Shown: positions 34,558 to 43,614 of the stretch, piece after piece
Layout of the letters: every line of letters begins with the position of its first letter
Position numbering within the stretch: the stretch's first letter is position 1
Origin: Nocardia vaccinii NBRC 15922
GTDB lineage: Bacteria > Actinomycetota > Actinomycetes > Mycobacteriales > Mycobacteriaceae
Assembly: GCF_001613305.1 (NCBI RefSeq)
Contig: NZ_BDCC01000075.1
Coordinates: forward strand, 1-52,747
Direction: 5' to 3'
DNA length: 52,747 nt
Translations under genes and position numbers: made by a program
Notes under the pieces: generated by a model
Databases searched by the model: none
Told to the model about the DNA's origin: nothing
The model's input: the letters and a program-made list of their open reading frames with translations, nothing else

Positions 34558-35294
34558 TGTCGGCTTCCCTACTGTTCGGCACCGCGGTTCGGGTGCTTGC
34601 CCAGGTGCGTCACGATCGCCGCACACTCGCGTTGATCTTCGCCACCCCCAGCCTGCTGTTGTTGTTGCTGCGCTTCGTGTTCGACCAGCGGGTCGACATC
34701 TTCGACCAGATCGGGCTCATGCTCCTCGGAGTCTTTCCCTTCACATCGATGTTTCTGGTCACCAGCGTCGCGATGCTGCGTGAACGGGTGAGTGGCACTC
34801 TCGAGCGATTGCTCAGCACTCCTCTGCACAAGCTGGATCTGCTGTTCGGTTATGCGATCGCGTTCGCGGGTCTGGCCGCGGTGCAAGCCGCTATCGCGAC
34901 CGCCGTTGCCTACGGCGCGCTCGGACTGCGCAGCCAAGGGCATATCCTGACCGTGCTCCTCATCGCGGTCGCCGCGGCCGTCCTCGGATGTTGCCTTGGC
35001 CTGTTTACCAGCGCCTTCGCGCGAACGGAATACCAAGCCCTGCAATTCGCTCCGATTGTTGCGCTCCCGCAGACCCTGCTATGTGGCCTGATTTGGCCGC
35101 GCGAGGAGATGTCTCCTGTGCTGCGGGTGGTGAGTGACGCCATGCCTTTGCGATACGTCGCGTCGGCGATGAGTGAGGTCGGCAGTTTCCCCGAACCGAC
35201 CACTTCACTGTGGCTCGACCTCCTCGCGGTTGTCGGATTCGGAATGCTCACCCTTGTCGGGGGTGCCGCGACCTTGCGGCGTCAGGAGGGCTGA
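34557..35294 (+). CDS. ABC-2 exporter permease
   Basis: The 245-residue membrane protein starts at ATG 34557, overlapping the ATPase stop (GTGATG; GTG 34554 is also possible). It has six apparent membrane helices, among them LIFATPSLLLLLLRFVF, IGLMLLGVFPFTSMFLV, AIAFAGLAAVQAAIATAVAY and VLLIAVAAAVLGCCLGLF. The conserved ABC-2 loop has the RERVSGTLERLLSTPLHKLD and LPQTLLCGLIWPREEM segments. It pairs with the ATPase at 33814, and a heterodimer or homodimer would form the channel. Confidence 0.9.
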   Translation: MSASLLFGTAVRVLAQVRHDRRTLALIFATPSLLLLLLRFVFDQRVDIFDQIGLMLLGVFPFTSMFLVTSVAMLRERVSGTLERLLSTPLHKLDLLFGYAIAFAGLAAVQAAIATAVAYGALGLRSQGHILTVLLIAVAAAVLGCCLGLFTSAFARTEYQALQFAPIVALPQTLLCGLIWPREEMSPVLRVVSDAMPLRYVASAMSEVGSFPEPTTSLWLDLLAVVGFGMLTLVGGAATLRRQEG

Positions 35295-35440
35295 CTTCCG
35301 CCGCGCCTCGGTGCGGCGGAAACCTCTGATGGCGGAAGGGATGTGGCCATGAGAAGAAGTTGGCAGTGGTACGGCGCTCGCATGGTCGACCGATGGCTGG
35401 AGCGCCCGTTCCGCGCCCGGAGCGGACTGAACTCGGATCC

Positions 35441-36350
35441 GGTCACGGTGCTGGAGATGGTAAGCGTGCGGGGCATTTCTTCAGCCGCGTGTACCCGAAT
35501 CTGGGCGACACTCTCGCTCGCATCCCCACCGGCGATGGGTCGTACCGTCGCCGACAATCTCACCACCGGTCCCGCGGACTTGTCGATCGCGATGCGGTTC
35601 AACGAGACCGTCCACGTGGTTACGTTGCCTTCCCACGGTCGGCTGCTGACGGGCCTGCCGCGGTCGGCGAGGCAGCTGTCGGCATTGGCCCGTCGGTTCA
35701 CCGTCTCGGATCTGGCGCTGCTGGCCGTGGGCACGTCACCTGCGCAGTCTCGGCACCAGAATTCATTTACGGACCGCCCTGATCGGACTGGACTTCCGCG
35801 ACGGAGAGGTCGCCGGCGCGCGGGTCCCGGATGACCTGCCACGAAACCCGGATCGAGGCCGACTGGTACGTCGTGGCGGTCCCCTTCGACAAGGCCGCTG
35901 CCCTCGTGACTCGGCCCTGGCCGCCGCTGACCCTGCTCTGGGTCGCATCGCCGGGTTGCGACGCATCGACGGGGCGTCGATCGGGCTCCTGCTCAACCGC
36001 AAAGTGCCGCGACTGAATACGCTGTTCACCAGCTTCGACTCGACGAACCGCTATTCGCCGCCACCCAGTCCTGTCGAGCCAGCCAACCCCGTTCCGCCAC
36101 CGCGATCGCGAACATGTTCGTCGCCGGCGCCTACACCCGCAACATCCTCACGGGCGACTCCATGGACGGAGCCGACGAATCCGGCAAACGCGCCGCCCAG
36201 GCCATCCTCACTGCCTCCGGCGTCTCACCGTCACCGAATACGCCCCGGTGCGCCCGATCGCTCTCCTCCAGAAATACGACAACCATCGCTATATGTGCGG
36301 CCGTGCCAACCTCTTCGACACCATCGCACCCGCAACACCCGGCATAGGCC
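35441..36350 (+). pseudogene. Decayed FAD-dependent amine oxidase / desaturase-like gene
   Basis: Pieces of one enzyme of the HpnE/carotenoid-desaturase kind occur in order but in different frames. They include VTVLE (end of the FAD strand), GHFFSRVYPNLGDTLARIPT, TVADNLTTGPADLS, LIGLDFRDGEVAGARV and IEADWYVVAVPFDKAAALVT. Further along come GRIAGLRRIDGASIG, RKVPRLNTLFTSFDS and MFVAGAYTRNILTGDSMDGA (36114 on), the C-terminal FAD loop. At least four frameshifts separate them. The FAD-binding N-terminus is nearly all lost, and the centre is shortened. The gene is non-functional. It lies between the ABC exporter and the multicopper oxidase. Confidence 0.7.
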
Positions 36351-36402
36351 GGTCTGCAATCCCTCCCGAGGAAGGAGGTACGCAGGCAACCTGAGGCGAT
36401 CA

Positions 36403-38277
36403 TTACGCGTGCACGCGAAAACGCGACATCATGCAGTCATCCTCGTGATCGAGCAGATGACAGTGCCACACGTAACCCTGAGCCATCCCCATCTTCATTT
36501 TCATCCCCATGCCGTCATCTCCTGCGGAAATGCTGAACATCGCGTCCGGGTCGAATCCCAATTCGTCGGCGCTGGGGAAGGTGACAGACACTCGGGTAAC
36601 CATGCCGAAGGGGGCCGTGATGGTGTCTTTAGGACCCGTTTCCCATGCCTCTGGGGGCTGCGGTGCGCCATTCAGGAAGCGGTCAGGCTCAGGTGCCCAG
36701 AACGTACCGACCGGCGGACGGGGATTTGCCGCGAGATATCCGAGGACATCGAACGGCTGGCGGTTGACGATCCGCATCTTCACCAGATGCAGATGCATCG
36801 GGTGCGCCTCACCGGATACGTTGACGAACTCCCATATCTCCGTGGTGCCTTGGCGCGGATCCGGGATCGGGTCATCGTGGTAGCACAGGTTGTTCATGTT
36901 CAGCGTCACCGGTGGCAACCGATTCATCGCCAGTTCGGTGTTGATTGTGACGACGCGACGTCGATCCGGGGTGCGGAGCGGTGGCAACGCTGGTGGCCGT
37001 CGTCGTCCGCCTCGCAATGTCGCCGGCGGTGCAGTGGTGAATCCATTCGTGCCGTTGCAGACGAACCGCATCAGTGTCGGGATCGTCTGGGCGCCGAGGA
37101 CTTGCTGCAATCCGGTCGGGTACTGATAGGTGTTTACAAGGTCGACGGTGTCCCCTGAGCGGAGTCCCGTGAAGTCGGCCACGATGTCGAGCCGTTCGCC
37201 CGGCGCGAGAGCGAACTCCTGAATGTAGGCGGGGCTGTCGAGCAAGCCGGTGTCGTTGCCGATCACCCAGAACCGGGCACGGTTGCTGAACGCCAATTGA
37301 TACTCGCGGAAGTTGGATGCGTTCAGGACACGAAAGCGGTACATGCCGCCGGCGACGTTCATGCGGGGATGGACGACCCCATTGATGGTGATCAGATCGC
37401 CCAGCATTCCTCCCTCCCAATGTCCATCCTGAACAAAGCGTGTGGTGTGGAATCGGAGCGAACCGTCCTCGTTGAAACGGCGATCGGCGATCACCAGGGG
37501 GAGTTCGAACTCGCCACTGGGCAGGCCGAGAGAATTGGCGGCTGTGCCCGTATCGTACTGGTCCCGCAAAAAGTACATACCGGCAAGGCCGGCAACAACA
37601 TTGAGGCGAGTGATGCCCATCGCGTGGTCGTGGTACCACAAGGTGGCAGCATCCTGGCGGTTTTCGTGCCGGTAGACCTTCGATTCGCCGGGCCGGAAGG
37701 TGTCTTCCGGGTGGCCGTCCATGTCGGGAGCCGTCACGGCTCCATGCAGGTGCACCGTTACCCGGGGTGCTGCGCGGTCCAGGTCGGTGGTGTCGTCCAT
37801 CGAGGTATCGACCTGGTCGGCGAACAGATGGGGGCCCAGGGAATTGGTGAATCGCATTTCGATCGGCTGGTCGGCGTGGGCTTCGATCGTCGGCCCCAGG
37901 TAGGGACTACCGCCATAGGACCATGTCGGTGCCACACCCAGATCACGGTGAAACCGATGACTCGCGGTTCCGACGGCCATCGACTGATTTCCTCGCACGA
38001 CGGACGGGATCGCCAAATCGTCGACGAACGGCTCGACGCGGGGAGATGGAGGGGCGGTGAGGTCGACACTCGGATCCGGTTGCGGGACTTTCGGATCCGC
38101 GTCAGCGGCGACGTAGGGACCTGTGATCCACGCACTCGAGAAGACGGCGGTACCGGCGAGCAGAAAGTTCCGACGTCCCAGTGCGCGCCCGGGAATCCGG
38201 CGGTCTCCCTTGTTGTCTCGAACTGTGCGCTCGGGCTCTTCGTGTGCTTCTCTGTCTCGGTCGTGTTGATCGACCAC
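36403..38277 (-). CDS. Multicopper oxidase with Tat-like signal
   Basis: The 624-residue oxidase has a twin-Arg export signal (LGRRNFLLAGTAVFSS) and three cupredoxin domains. Copper-ligand motifs are complete: TVHLHGA and TLWYHDHAMG in the first domain, then EAHPMHLHL and YVWHCHLLDHEDDCM in the last. GTG 38277 has AAAGGAG seven bases upstream. The layout resembles CotA, phenoxazinone synthase and bilirubin oxidase. A Met-rich loop (GMGMKMKMGMAQG) directly before the HCH motif recalls copper-binding Met stretches in CueO-type enzymes. It probably oxidises phenols, metals or bilirubin-like compounds outside the membrane. Two copies of the TetR operator type lie in its 500-base upstream region. 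Confidence 0.92.
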   Translation of the reverse strand: MVDQHDRDREAHEEPERTVRDNKGDRRIPGRALGRRNFLLAGTAVFSSAWITGPYVAADADPKVPQPDPSVDLTAPPSPRVEPFVDDLAIPSVVRGNQSMAVGTASHRFHRDLGVAPTWSYGGSPYLGPTIEAHADQPIEMRFTNSLGPHLFADQVDTSMDDTTDLDRAAPRVTVHLHGAVTAPDMDGHPEDTFRPGESKVYRHENRQDAATLWYHDHAMGITRLNVVAGLAGMYFLRDQYDTGTAANSLGLPSGEFELPLVIADRRFNEDGSLRFHTTRFVQDGHWEGGMLGDLITINGVVHPRMNVAGGMYRFRVLNASNFREYQLAFSNRARFWVIGNDTGLLDSPAYIQEFALAPGERLDIVADFTGLRSGDTVDLVNTYQYPTGLQQVLGAQTIPTLMRFVCNGTNGFTTAPPATLRGGRRRPPALPPLRTPDRRRVVTINTELAMNRLPPVTLNMNNLCYHDDPIPDPRQGTTEIWEFVNVSGEAHPMHLHLVKMRIVNRQPFDVLGYLAANPRPPVGTFWAPEPDRFLNGAPQPPEAWETGPKDTITAPFGMVTRVSVTFPSADELGFDPDAMFSISAGDDGMGMKMKMGMAQGYVWHCHLLDHEDDCMMSRFRVHA

Positions 38278-38403
38278 CGAGCACTCCTTTCAAAAAACTG
38301 AATCGATATTCACTTTTGGAGATCAAGTGGGTCAGGGGGTGTTCGTCACCCTGCGGGGGTTGGGGCCCGACGGCTGTCTGATCTGGGAGCTATGGCAACT
38401 TCC

Positions 38404-38430
38404 TACCGACGGTATCCGATATCGATGGTT
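38404..38430. promoter_or_regulatory. Operator C (multicopper oxidase upstream)
   Basis: TACC-gac-GGTATC, centre C at 38417, GATATC-gat-GGTT. By hand count, 18 of 20 model positions match. It lies about 130-150 bases before the oxidase start codon. Confidence 0.65.
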
Positions 38431-38554
38431 CAGAACTGTGCATCGACGAGCCTCGGAAGTAACACGTCACGGTCAATCAGCAGGTGAACATCCTGAGATC
38501 GCCGCAAGTTTCCCGGGATTTGCCCTCGCTCAGCGCTAGGAGTTGTGGCAATTC

Positions 38555-38581
38555 GGACGCCAATATCCGATACCAGCGGTA
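38555..38581. promoter_or_regulatory. Operator D (weaker copy upstream of the oxidase)
   Basis: The right half GATACC-agc-GGTA is perfect, while the left half keeps mainly TATC. About 15 of 20 positions match. It lies 150 bases from operator C and could serve as a second, weaker site. Confidence 0.45.
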
Positions 38582-38785
38582 TGAGATGCGTTGCCACCCA
38601 ACGGCTGCGATGTGTGCATATCGGCGCGCGGGAGGTCAGATGGGCGTGCGTAATCGCCACGGGCGCAGCACTTTTGAAACGCCCGGTACGGGGTTCTGTT
38701 GGGCACGAGAGAATCTCACGAGGTCAGCGACTGGCTCTTGGAGTCGGCTCGTCAGGGAGGCGTTCGCCAACCGAAGTATTTCTGA

Positions 38786-39433
38786 TCACTTTGTCGGCAA
38801 GGCGGCGTTGATCCCGCCTACGTCGGTGATCTTCCAGCCCAAGCTCTTGTCGAGGGTCACGTTGTATGTGACCGTGGTCTGAGCCCCGTCGGGGTTCTGT
38901 GCGTTGGTAGACGAGACGTTGACGAACACATTGACCTTGTAGATATCGCCGTTGCGCGATTCCAGTTTGGCTGTGATGGGGCTGGCCGTGGAGGTCCATT
39001 TCAGAGGGGTGAGAATCTGCTCGAGTTTGGGCGCGGTGGCGTCGAACTTGTTGGCGAGCTGGGGAGTGGTGCCGTTCTTGAGCCGACCGATCCAGCTGTT
39101 GATGTCATCGAACTTGATGGTCGCCGCACCGACGGAGTAGTCGGAAGCGATTTGCTCGGCATGCTGCTGGTCGCTCGCCCGCTTGTTGTTGTCTGCGAGC
39201 TCGCTCTTGGCGGACCAGAGGAGCCCGCCCAAAACCGCAGAAATCACCAGTAGAACCGTGGCTGCCGTAGCTGCAATGAGCGTCGACTTCGGAATCGAAA
39301 CCGAGCTGGCCGCAGAGCCAGGCTTGGCGACGGGTATGAGCTTTTCATCGACGTCAGCGATTGGCGGCGCCATGCCATCTTCTGCTGGGGAAGCCGTGGC
39401 CTCGCCCGTCGTGGTTGCTGTATCTGTGGACAT
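38786..39433 (-). CDS. Mce-associated membrane protein
   Basis: The 215-residue protein has an acidic cytoplasmic N-terminus, one membrane helix (LIAATAATVLLVISAVLGGLL) and an extracytoplasmic domain. The domain pattern (YSVGAATIKFDDINSWIGRL, FDATAPKLEQILTPLKWTST, DKSLGWKITDVGG) is that of Mas proteins encoded at the 3' end of mce operons. Some Mas proteins are needed for stability of the Mce complex. It lies 40 bases after mceF in the same orientation, so it is the last gene of the operon. Confidence 0.85.
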   Translation of the reverse strand: MSTDTATTTGEATASPAEDGMAPPIADVDEKLIPVAKPGSAASSVSIPKSTLIAATAATVLLVISAVLGGLLWSAKSELADNNKRASDQQHAEQIASDYSVGAATIKFDDINSWIGRLKNGTTPQLANKFDATAPKLEQILTPLKWTSTASPITAKLESRNGDIYKVNVFVNVSSTNAQNPDGAQTTVTYNVTLDKSLGWKITDVGGINAALPTK

Positions 39434-39473
39434 CGGTGTCGCCTACTTTCTCGTCGAACCGTCGACGGCTCGT

Positions 39474-40451
39474 CTATTTGACGTTGATCTGCAGTTTCAC
39501 CGCGGCGTCATCCGTAGTGTTGAGAGCCTGTTCGATCAAGCTCCCGAGATCGAGATTGCTGATGACCCGGGTCATGCTCGTGGCGACCGGCTGAAAGACC
39601 GGAGCCAAGGTCAGGAAGTCCGGGCCGAGATTGTTCATCTTCTCCACGTATTCCTCGAAGAACGGGACCAACCCGACCTCCTTATCTGTATCGGTCAGGT
39701 ACACCTCGGGCACATCGGGACCAGACCGGATCAGCCGAGTCATCGCCGCGGTCGCCTCAGCGGTCCGTGGACCGAACTCGCCCCAGGGCACCGAGGCTCT
39801 CGACAATGCCGGTCCGGCCCAGTCCATGTCGTCCACGTGAAGTTGGAGATCATGCATCATCTGGCGGATCAGATCGGTGCGACTGAGCAGCGTTTGAGCC
39901 AAAAGCTCTGTGGCGCGCGTGATGTCGGGCATCACGGCTTCGGTGCCGGCGATTGCCGTGGTGAATGTGCCGACGATCGAGTTGATCTCGTCGGGGTCGA
40001 TCTGCTGGATGAGCTTCGTGAGGGCCTTCGCGACGTCGGGTATCGAGACCGGGGCGGTCACCTGCTTGGCGTCGACGGTGCCGCCGTCTCGGAGGTACGG
40101 GCCGTCGCTGTTGTTGGTCGGAGTGAACTCCAGATACGGCTCGCCGAGCCAGGACAGGCTTTCGATCCGTGCCGACCCGGACAGGGGGACGTGGTATCGA
40201 TCGTCGATCTCCAGTGTCGCAGTGACGTTTTGTCCTTTGTGAAGTACATCGGTCACTTTGCCGATTTCGATCCCCGACAGCAGCACTTTTGATCGCGGAA
40301 CGAGCCCCCCGGAGTTCGGCAGCGTCATAGTCGCCGTGAGATGAGATTCCGGTCCGGATATCTTTGCGACACCGAATGTCAGATATGTGATCCCGCCAAC
40401 GAGGATGCACAGGATCGCACCCATCGAGGTAGCGGTGCCAGCCTTGCTCAT
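39474..40451 (-). CDS. mceF: Mce-family protein, MceF position
   Basis: The 325-residue protein has one N-terminal membrane helix (GAILCILVGGITYLTFGV) and the MlaD/MCE domain: LTATMTLPNSGGLVPRSKV, LLSGIEIGKVTDVLHK and VPLSGSARIESLSWLGEPYL. Helices for the tunnel follow. The six Mce proteins form a hetero-hexameric tunnel that carries lipids between the outer layer and the YrbE permease. ATG 40451 overlaps the mceE stop by four bases. It is shorter than many MceF proteins and has no long Pro-rich tail. Confidence 0.88.
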   Translation of the reverse strand: MSKAGTATSMGAILCILVGGITYLTFGVAKISGPESHLTATMTLPNSGGLVPRSKVLLSGIEIGKVTDVLHKGQNVTATLEIDDRYHVPLSGSARIESLSWLGEPYLEFTPTNNSDGPYLRDGGTVDAKQVTAPVSIPDVAKALTKLIQQIDPDEINSIVGTFTTAIAGTEAVMPDITRATELLAQTLLSRTDLIRQMMHDLQLHVDDMDWAGPALSRASVPWGEFGPRTAEATAAMTRLIRSGPDVPEVYLTDTDKEVGLVPFFEEYVEKMNNLGPDFLTLAPVFQPVATSMTRVISNLDLGSLIEQALNTTDDAAVKLQINVK

Positions 40452-41509
40452 CGAACAGCTCCGATCATACGCAGTGTGCCGATTATGCTGTCTACCTGCA
40501 CGTTCTTCGAAACTTTCGACCTGGGATCCACTTCGGTCCGGACGCCGCGCACATTGATCTTGGGTCCGCTCGCCGCGAAGGGAATGATCTTCTCGCGTAG
40601 CAGCTTCTCCAGCCGGTTCAGATTCGACGGTGCGCTGGTATCGAACGGCTCGTCGGCGAGTAACAGTGGAACGAACGCCTTGGCCGCAGAATTGCTAGCG
40701 GTCAAGAAGGGGCCCAGCCAAGCGACCGCGTGGCCGATGATGCCGAAGTTCCCGAGCAGGCCGAGTGTCCCGATCAGCGATCGCACGTTGGCGGTGAGCG
40801 TGGTCGTTCCGCGTTCGGTCAGCAGGTCGTCGAGCGCCGCCGAATTATCCAGTGCGACATGGAGATCGGACTGAATCGCCGCGAGCATCCGGTCGACCGA
40901 GTCGACGTTGTCCGCAAGGTCGCGGATGTCGTTGCCGACCACTCCGAAGATGCGTGCTGTTTCCTTCGAGTCGGCGGGCATTACGGTGTTGGCGCTGTTG
41001 ACGATATCGGTGATGCGTTGCATCGAGCCCCCGGTGACGAATGTCGACATGCTCGCCATGAGGTCCTCGATCTGTGCTGCGGGCTTTGTGTGATCCAAAG
41101 TGATCGTCCCGTGGGGCGGGATCGTGGGACCGTCATCGCCGACCGGCGACGCCAGCCCGATATAGACATCGCCCAAGATGGTGTCCTGCCGCAATTGCGC
41201 GGTGGTACCGATCGGGAGGCGCACGGACTTCATCAAGCGGACATCGGCGACGACTCGGCCAGGATGCCCGGGGGTGGGGTCGACAACTGTGACATTTCGT
41301 AGTGCGCCGACGCGCGCGCCGTTGGCTACAACCTTCGCCTGAGTGGGCAGGTTCAGCGCATTCGAAAATTCGATGTTTATCGAGTAGGTCGGTCCGTCGA
41401 CGGTGGTTCCCGGGATCGGCACGGCCGCCGGGTCGATCCCGCATCCGCCGAGAAGCACGGCCGCGGTTGTCGTCAACGTCAGGCTTGTCCAAACTCGCAG
41501 CACTGTCAC
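40448..41509 (-). CDS. mceE: Mce-family lipoprotein, MceE position
   Basis: GTG 41509 overlaps the mceD stop (GTGA), giving 353 residues. The signal ends in a lipobox (TTAAVLLGGCGID), as expected for MceE/LprK proteins, which anchor the complex by a lipid. The MCE domain follows: YSINIEFSNALNLPTQAKVV, NGARVGALRNVTVVD, then the DTILGDVYIGLASP segment. A long helical region (LADNVDSVDRMLAAIQSDL) continues. It is one of six subunits of the lipid tunnel. The upstream frame is open but lacks a better start. Confidence 0.88.
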   Translation of the reverse strand: MTVLRVWTSLTLTTTAAVLLGGCGIDPAAVPIPGTTVDGPTYSINIEFSNALNLPTQAKVVANGARVGALRNVTVVDPTPGHPGRVVADVRLMKSVRLPIGTTAQLRQDTILGDVYIGLASPVGDDGPTIPPHGTITLDHTKPAAQIEDLMASMSTFVTGGSMQRITDIVNSANTVMPADSKETARIFGVVGNDIRDLADNVDSVDRMLAAIQSDLHVALDNSAALDDLLTERGTTTLTANVRSLIGTLGLLGNFGIIGHAVAWLGPFLTASNSAAKAFVPLLLADEPFDTSAPSNLNRLEKLLREKIIPFAASGPKINVRGVRTEVDPRSKVSKNVQVDSIIGTLRMIGAVR

Positions 41510-42603
41510 CTCGCACCTGCCATTCCAAGGATCAATGGAACCAGATCGACATGGGCAAGTCCGGAATCGGTAGTGTGGCAATGGCTGGGGGTTTCAGCAT
41601 TGGCCCGGGCGCAGATCATGTCGGCAAGCGGCTGGGAGAGCGCAACTTTCGGCTGAGCATAGGTGAGCCGAATCTGACCGGTCGCCGGGTCGGTGACGCG
41701 CTCGAACGCGTCGACAATCGGAGGAATCATATCCACGAGTTGCTGCAGGGTGCCCACTTGGGCCGCGATCTGATTGAATGATGGGCCGACCGCGTCGAGA
41801 AAGTTGAAGATCGGTCTGCCGTATTCCAGTGTTATCGAATTGAACCAGGGAAATACAAGCACCAGCGAATCCATTATTTCGCTCACCGTATTCCACACGG
41901 TGTTGATCATGTCGATGCCGGGTTCCGCATTGACGATCGCGACCTTGATATCTTCCCAGTTGTACGCCATGGCCTTCGTTATGGATGCCATCGCATCGAT
42001 GAGATCCCCGATGTGGCCGATTGCCGCGTCTGGTGAATGCAGCACGGCACCGAGCTGATTGATCAGTTCGTTCAACCGCGGCCCGGTCCCTGAGGTGGCC
42101 GCGTCGATGGCTGCGACGCCCTTTCGGATCTCGTCGTTGCCGGGAGAGCCGTCGCCGCCGAGTTCGCCGGCCAACTTCGAGAACGCTGATAGTGACTCGG
42201 TGAGGCTTTTGGGCGTGAAGGTCTTGGTTATGCAGGTGTTCGATTGCCACTTGTTCTGTGCGGTGGGCTCACCGAGGACTGCCAGATCGCGGTCCGCGAC
42301 GATGGTGTCCGACACCGTGGTCGCTGTGACATCCCCGTACAGCGGGAAGCTGGGCGCGATGTCGAAGTCGACTCGAACGCCGGTGCCCTCGGGACGGATA
42401 CCGGTGACCGCACCTACCGGGATGCCGCGGACCGTCACGTGGTTGCCGATATAGAGACCGATCGAGTCCGGCATCAGCGCGCAGTAGGACAGCTTCTTTT
42501 GCAGCGGATCGGTGGTGATCACGTAAAAGCTGGCCGCGAGAGCAGCAATGATCGCGGCCACAACGATGGACAGAAAGCCACGTGATGCGACGAGGTTCCT
42601 CAC
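41506..42603 (-). CDS. mceD: Mce-family protein, MceD position
   Basis: The 365-residue protein has an N-terminal membrane helix (GFLSIVVAAIIAALAASFYV) and an MCE domain with a Cys (KKLSYCALMPDSIGLYIGNH, VTVRGIPVGAVTGIRPEG). DTIVADRDLAVLGEP and a long helical tunnel segment follow. The C-terminal part carries Cys and His residues (MICARANAE, HCHTTDSG). It lies three bases after mceC and overlaps mceE by four bases, so the operon is tightly coupled. Confidence 0.87.
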   Translation of the reverse strand: MRNLVASRGFLSIVVAAIIAALAASFYVITTDPLQKKLSYCALMPDSIGLYIGNHVTVRGIPVGAVTGIRPEGTGVRVDFDIAPSFPLYGDVTATTVSDTIVADRDLAVLGEPTAQNKWQSNTCITKTFTPKSLTESLSAFSKLAGELGGDGSPGNDEIRKGVAAIDAATSGTGPRLNELINQLGAVLHSPDAAIGHIGDLIDAMASITKAMAYNWEDIKVAIVNAEPGIDMINTVWNTVSEIMDSLVLVFPWFNSITLEYGRPIFNFLDAVGPSFNQIAAQVGTLQQLVDMIPPIVDAFERVTDPATGQIRLTYAQPKVALSQPLADMICARANAETPSHCHTTDSGLAHVDLVPLILGMAGAR

Positions 42604-42606
42604 TTC

Positions 42607-43614
42607 TCAGCACCTCATTCCTGGAACGGGAACGCAGACCGCCGGCGCTGCTAGCGTGACTGCGGACTGGTCTATGGTCAGTCCGCCTCCGGGGCTGATC
42701 GCGCTTTGGATCTTGTCGCGCGCGGTGTTCAGGCTCGCGACTGCTTGATCGAGTTGCCGGAGCAAGGTTTGCAGAGATGGACCCATTTCGGTCAGTTTGT
42801 GGAGGACCGGTTGAAATACCTCCTGCCAAGTCGGCTCCATTTGCTCGATCCGTTCCATGAGTTCCTTGATGATTTGAAGACTTGCCGTTATCTCGGCCTT
42901 CTTGGCAACGGTCTTTGTTTCGAGGGAACCGATTTTGCGAACGAAGACACCGAAATACGATCGGTTTCGGTCGATAACTGTGAGGAACTCGTCTGCGACG
43001 CTGAGCGCTCGAGACACCTGCGTCTGTTGCTGGTTGAGTACAGAAACAAGGGAGTCGACCGCACGTCCGACGTTTCGAAGTCCGTCCGGTGTGGTTGTGA
43101 GTGCCGAATTCAGCGCCGCGACGCTTTCACGCATGGTCTGACCATCGACCTCGGCGATCGGCTGCGCGGCGTTCTGCAATGTTCGCGACAGGCTGTACGG
43201 CAATCGGATCCGGTCTTGCGGTATCGCCCTGTCGCCCAGCGGTTTCGAACCCGCAGGGGTCAGTGCGATGTAATGTCCGCCGACGACCGTCAACATGCGG
43301 ATGTCCAGTGTCGACTGATCACCGACGGCGATCTGACGCTTCACCGTGAAGGTCATGTGCACCCGGTCGGGCCGGAGTTCGAGGCTGGTGACCTTGCCGA
43401 CTGTGATTCCCGCCAGCCGTACTTCGTCGCCGCTCTTGACCGACTGTGCCTCTGTGAGATCGGCATTGTAGGTGGTGTAACCGATAGGGAGCACATAGAT
43501 GACGCTGGTCACGGCAAGGACGAGAACGAGAACGGCTGCGCAGACCACCCCGAGCCGGAGTTGCTGGTGATCCTGAGCGGACTGCGTGCGGGGTGGCCCG
43601 GATCGATTCTTCAT
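42607..43614 (-). CDS. mceC: Mce-family protein, MceC position
   Basis: ATG 43614 overlaps the mceB stop (ATGA), giving 335 residues; the frame is open upstream but that is mceB shadow. After a cytoplasmic basic segment and a membrane helix (VVCAAVLVLVLAVTSVIYVL) comes the MCE domain: YNADLTEAQSVKSGDEVRLA, GITVGKVTSLELR, TVVGGHYIALTPAG. Long helices follow (QIIKELMERIEQMEPTW). The end (VCVPVPGMRC) has two Cys. It is a tunnel subunit of the lipid importer. Confidence 0.88.
   Translation of the reverse strand: MKNRSGPPRTQSAQDHQQLRLGVVCAAVLVLVLAVTSVIYVLPIGYTTYNADLTEAQSVKSGDEVRLAGITVGKVTSLELRPDRVHMTFTVKRQIAVGDQSTLDIRMLTVVGGHYIALTPAGSKPLGDRAIPQDRIRLPYSLSRTLQNAAQPIAEVDGQTMRESVAALNSALTTTPDGLRNVGRAVDSLVSVLNQQQTQVSRALSVADEFLTVIDRNRSYFGVFVRKIGSLETKTVAKKAEITASLQIIKELMERIEQMEPTWQEVFQPVLHKLTEMGPSLQTLLRQLDQAVASLNTARDKIQSAISPGGGLTIDQSAVTLAAPAVCVPVPGMRC

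Larger units (their letters stand above)
38278..38785. promoter_or_regulatory. Upstream region of the multicopper oxidase
   Basis: No gene is supported here; open frames on the plus strand lack domains and start sites. The region carries operators C and D and lies between the oxidase start and the end of the mce operon, so it is mainly a control region for the oxidase. Confidence 0.5.

Noticed and set aside
38484..38882. Plus-strand frame of 132 codons between the oxidase and mce operons
   Set aside because: No domain or start site; it overlaps the Mas gene and lies in a region better explained as control DNA.
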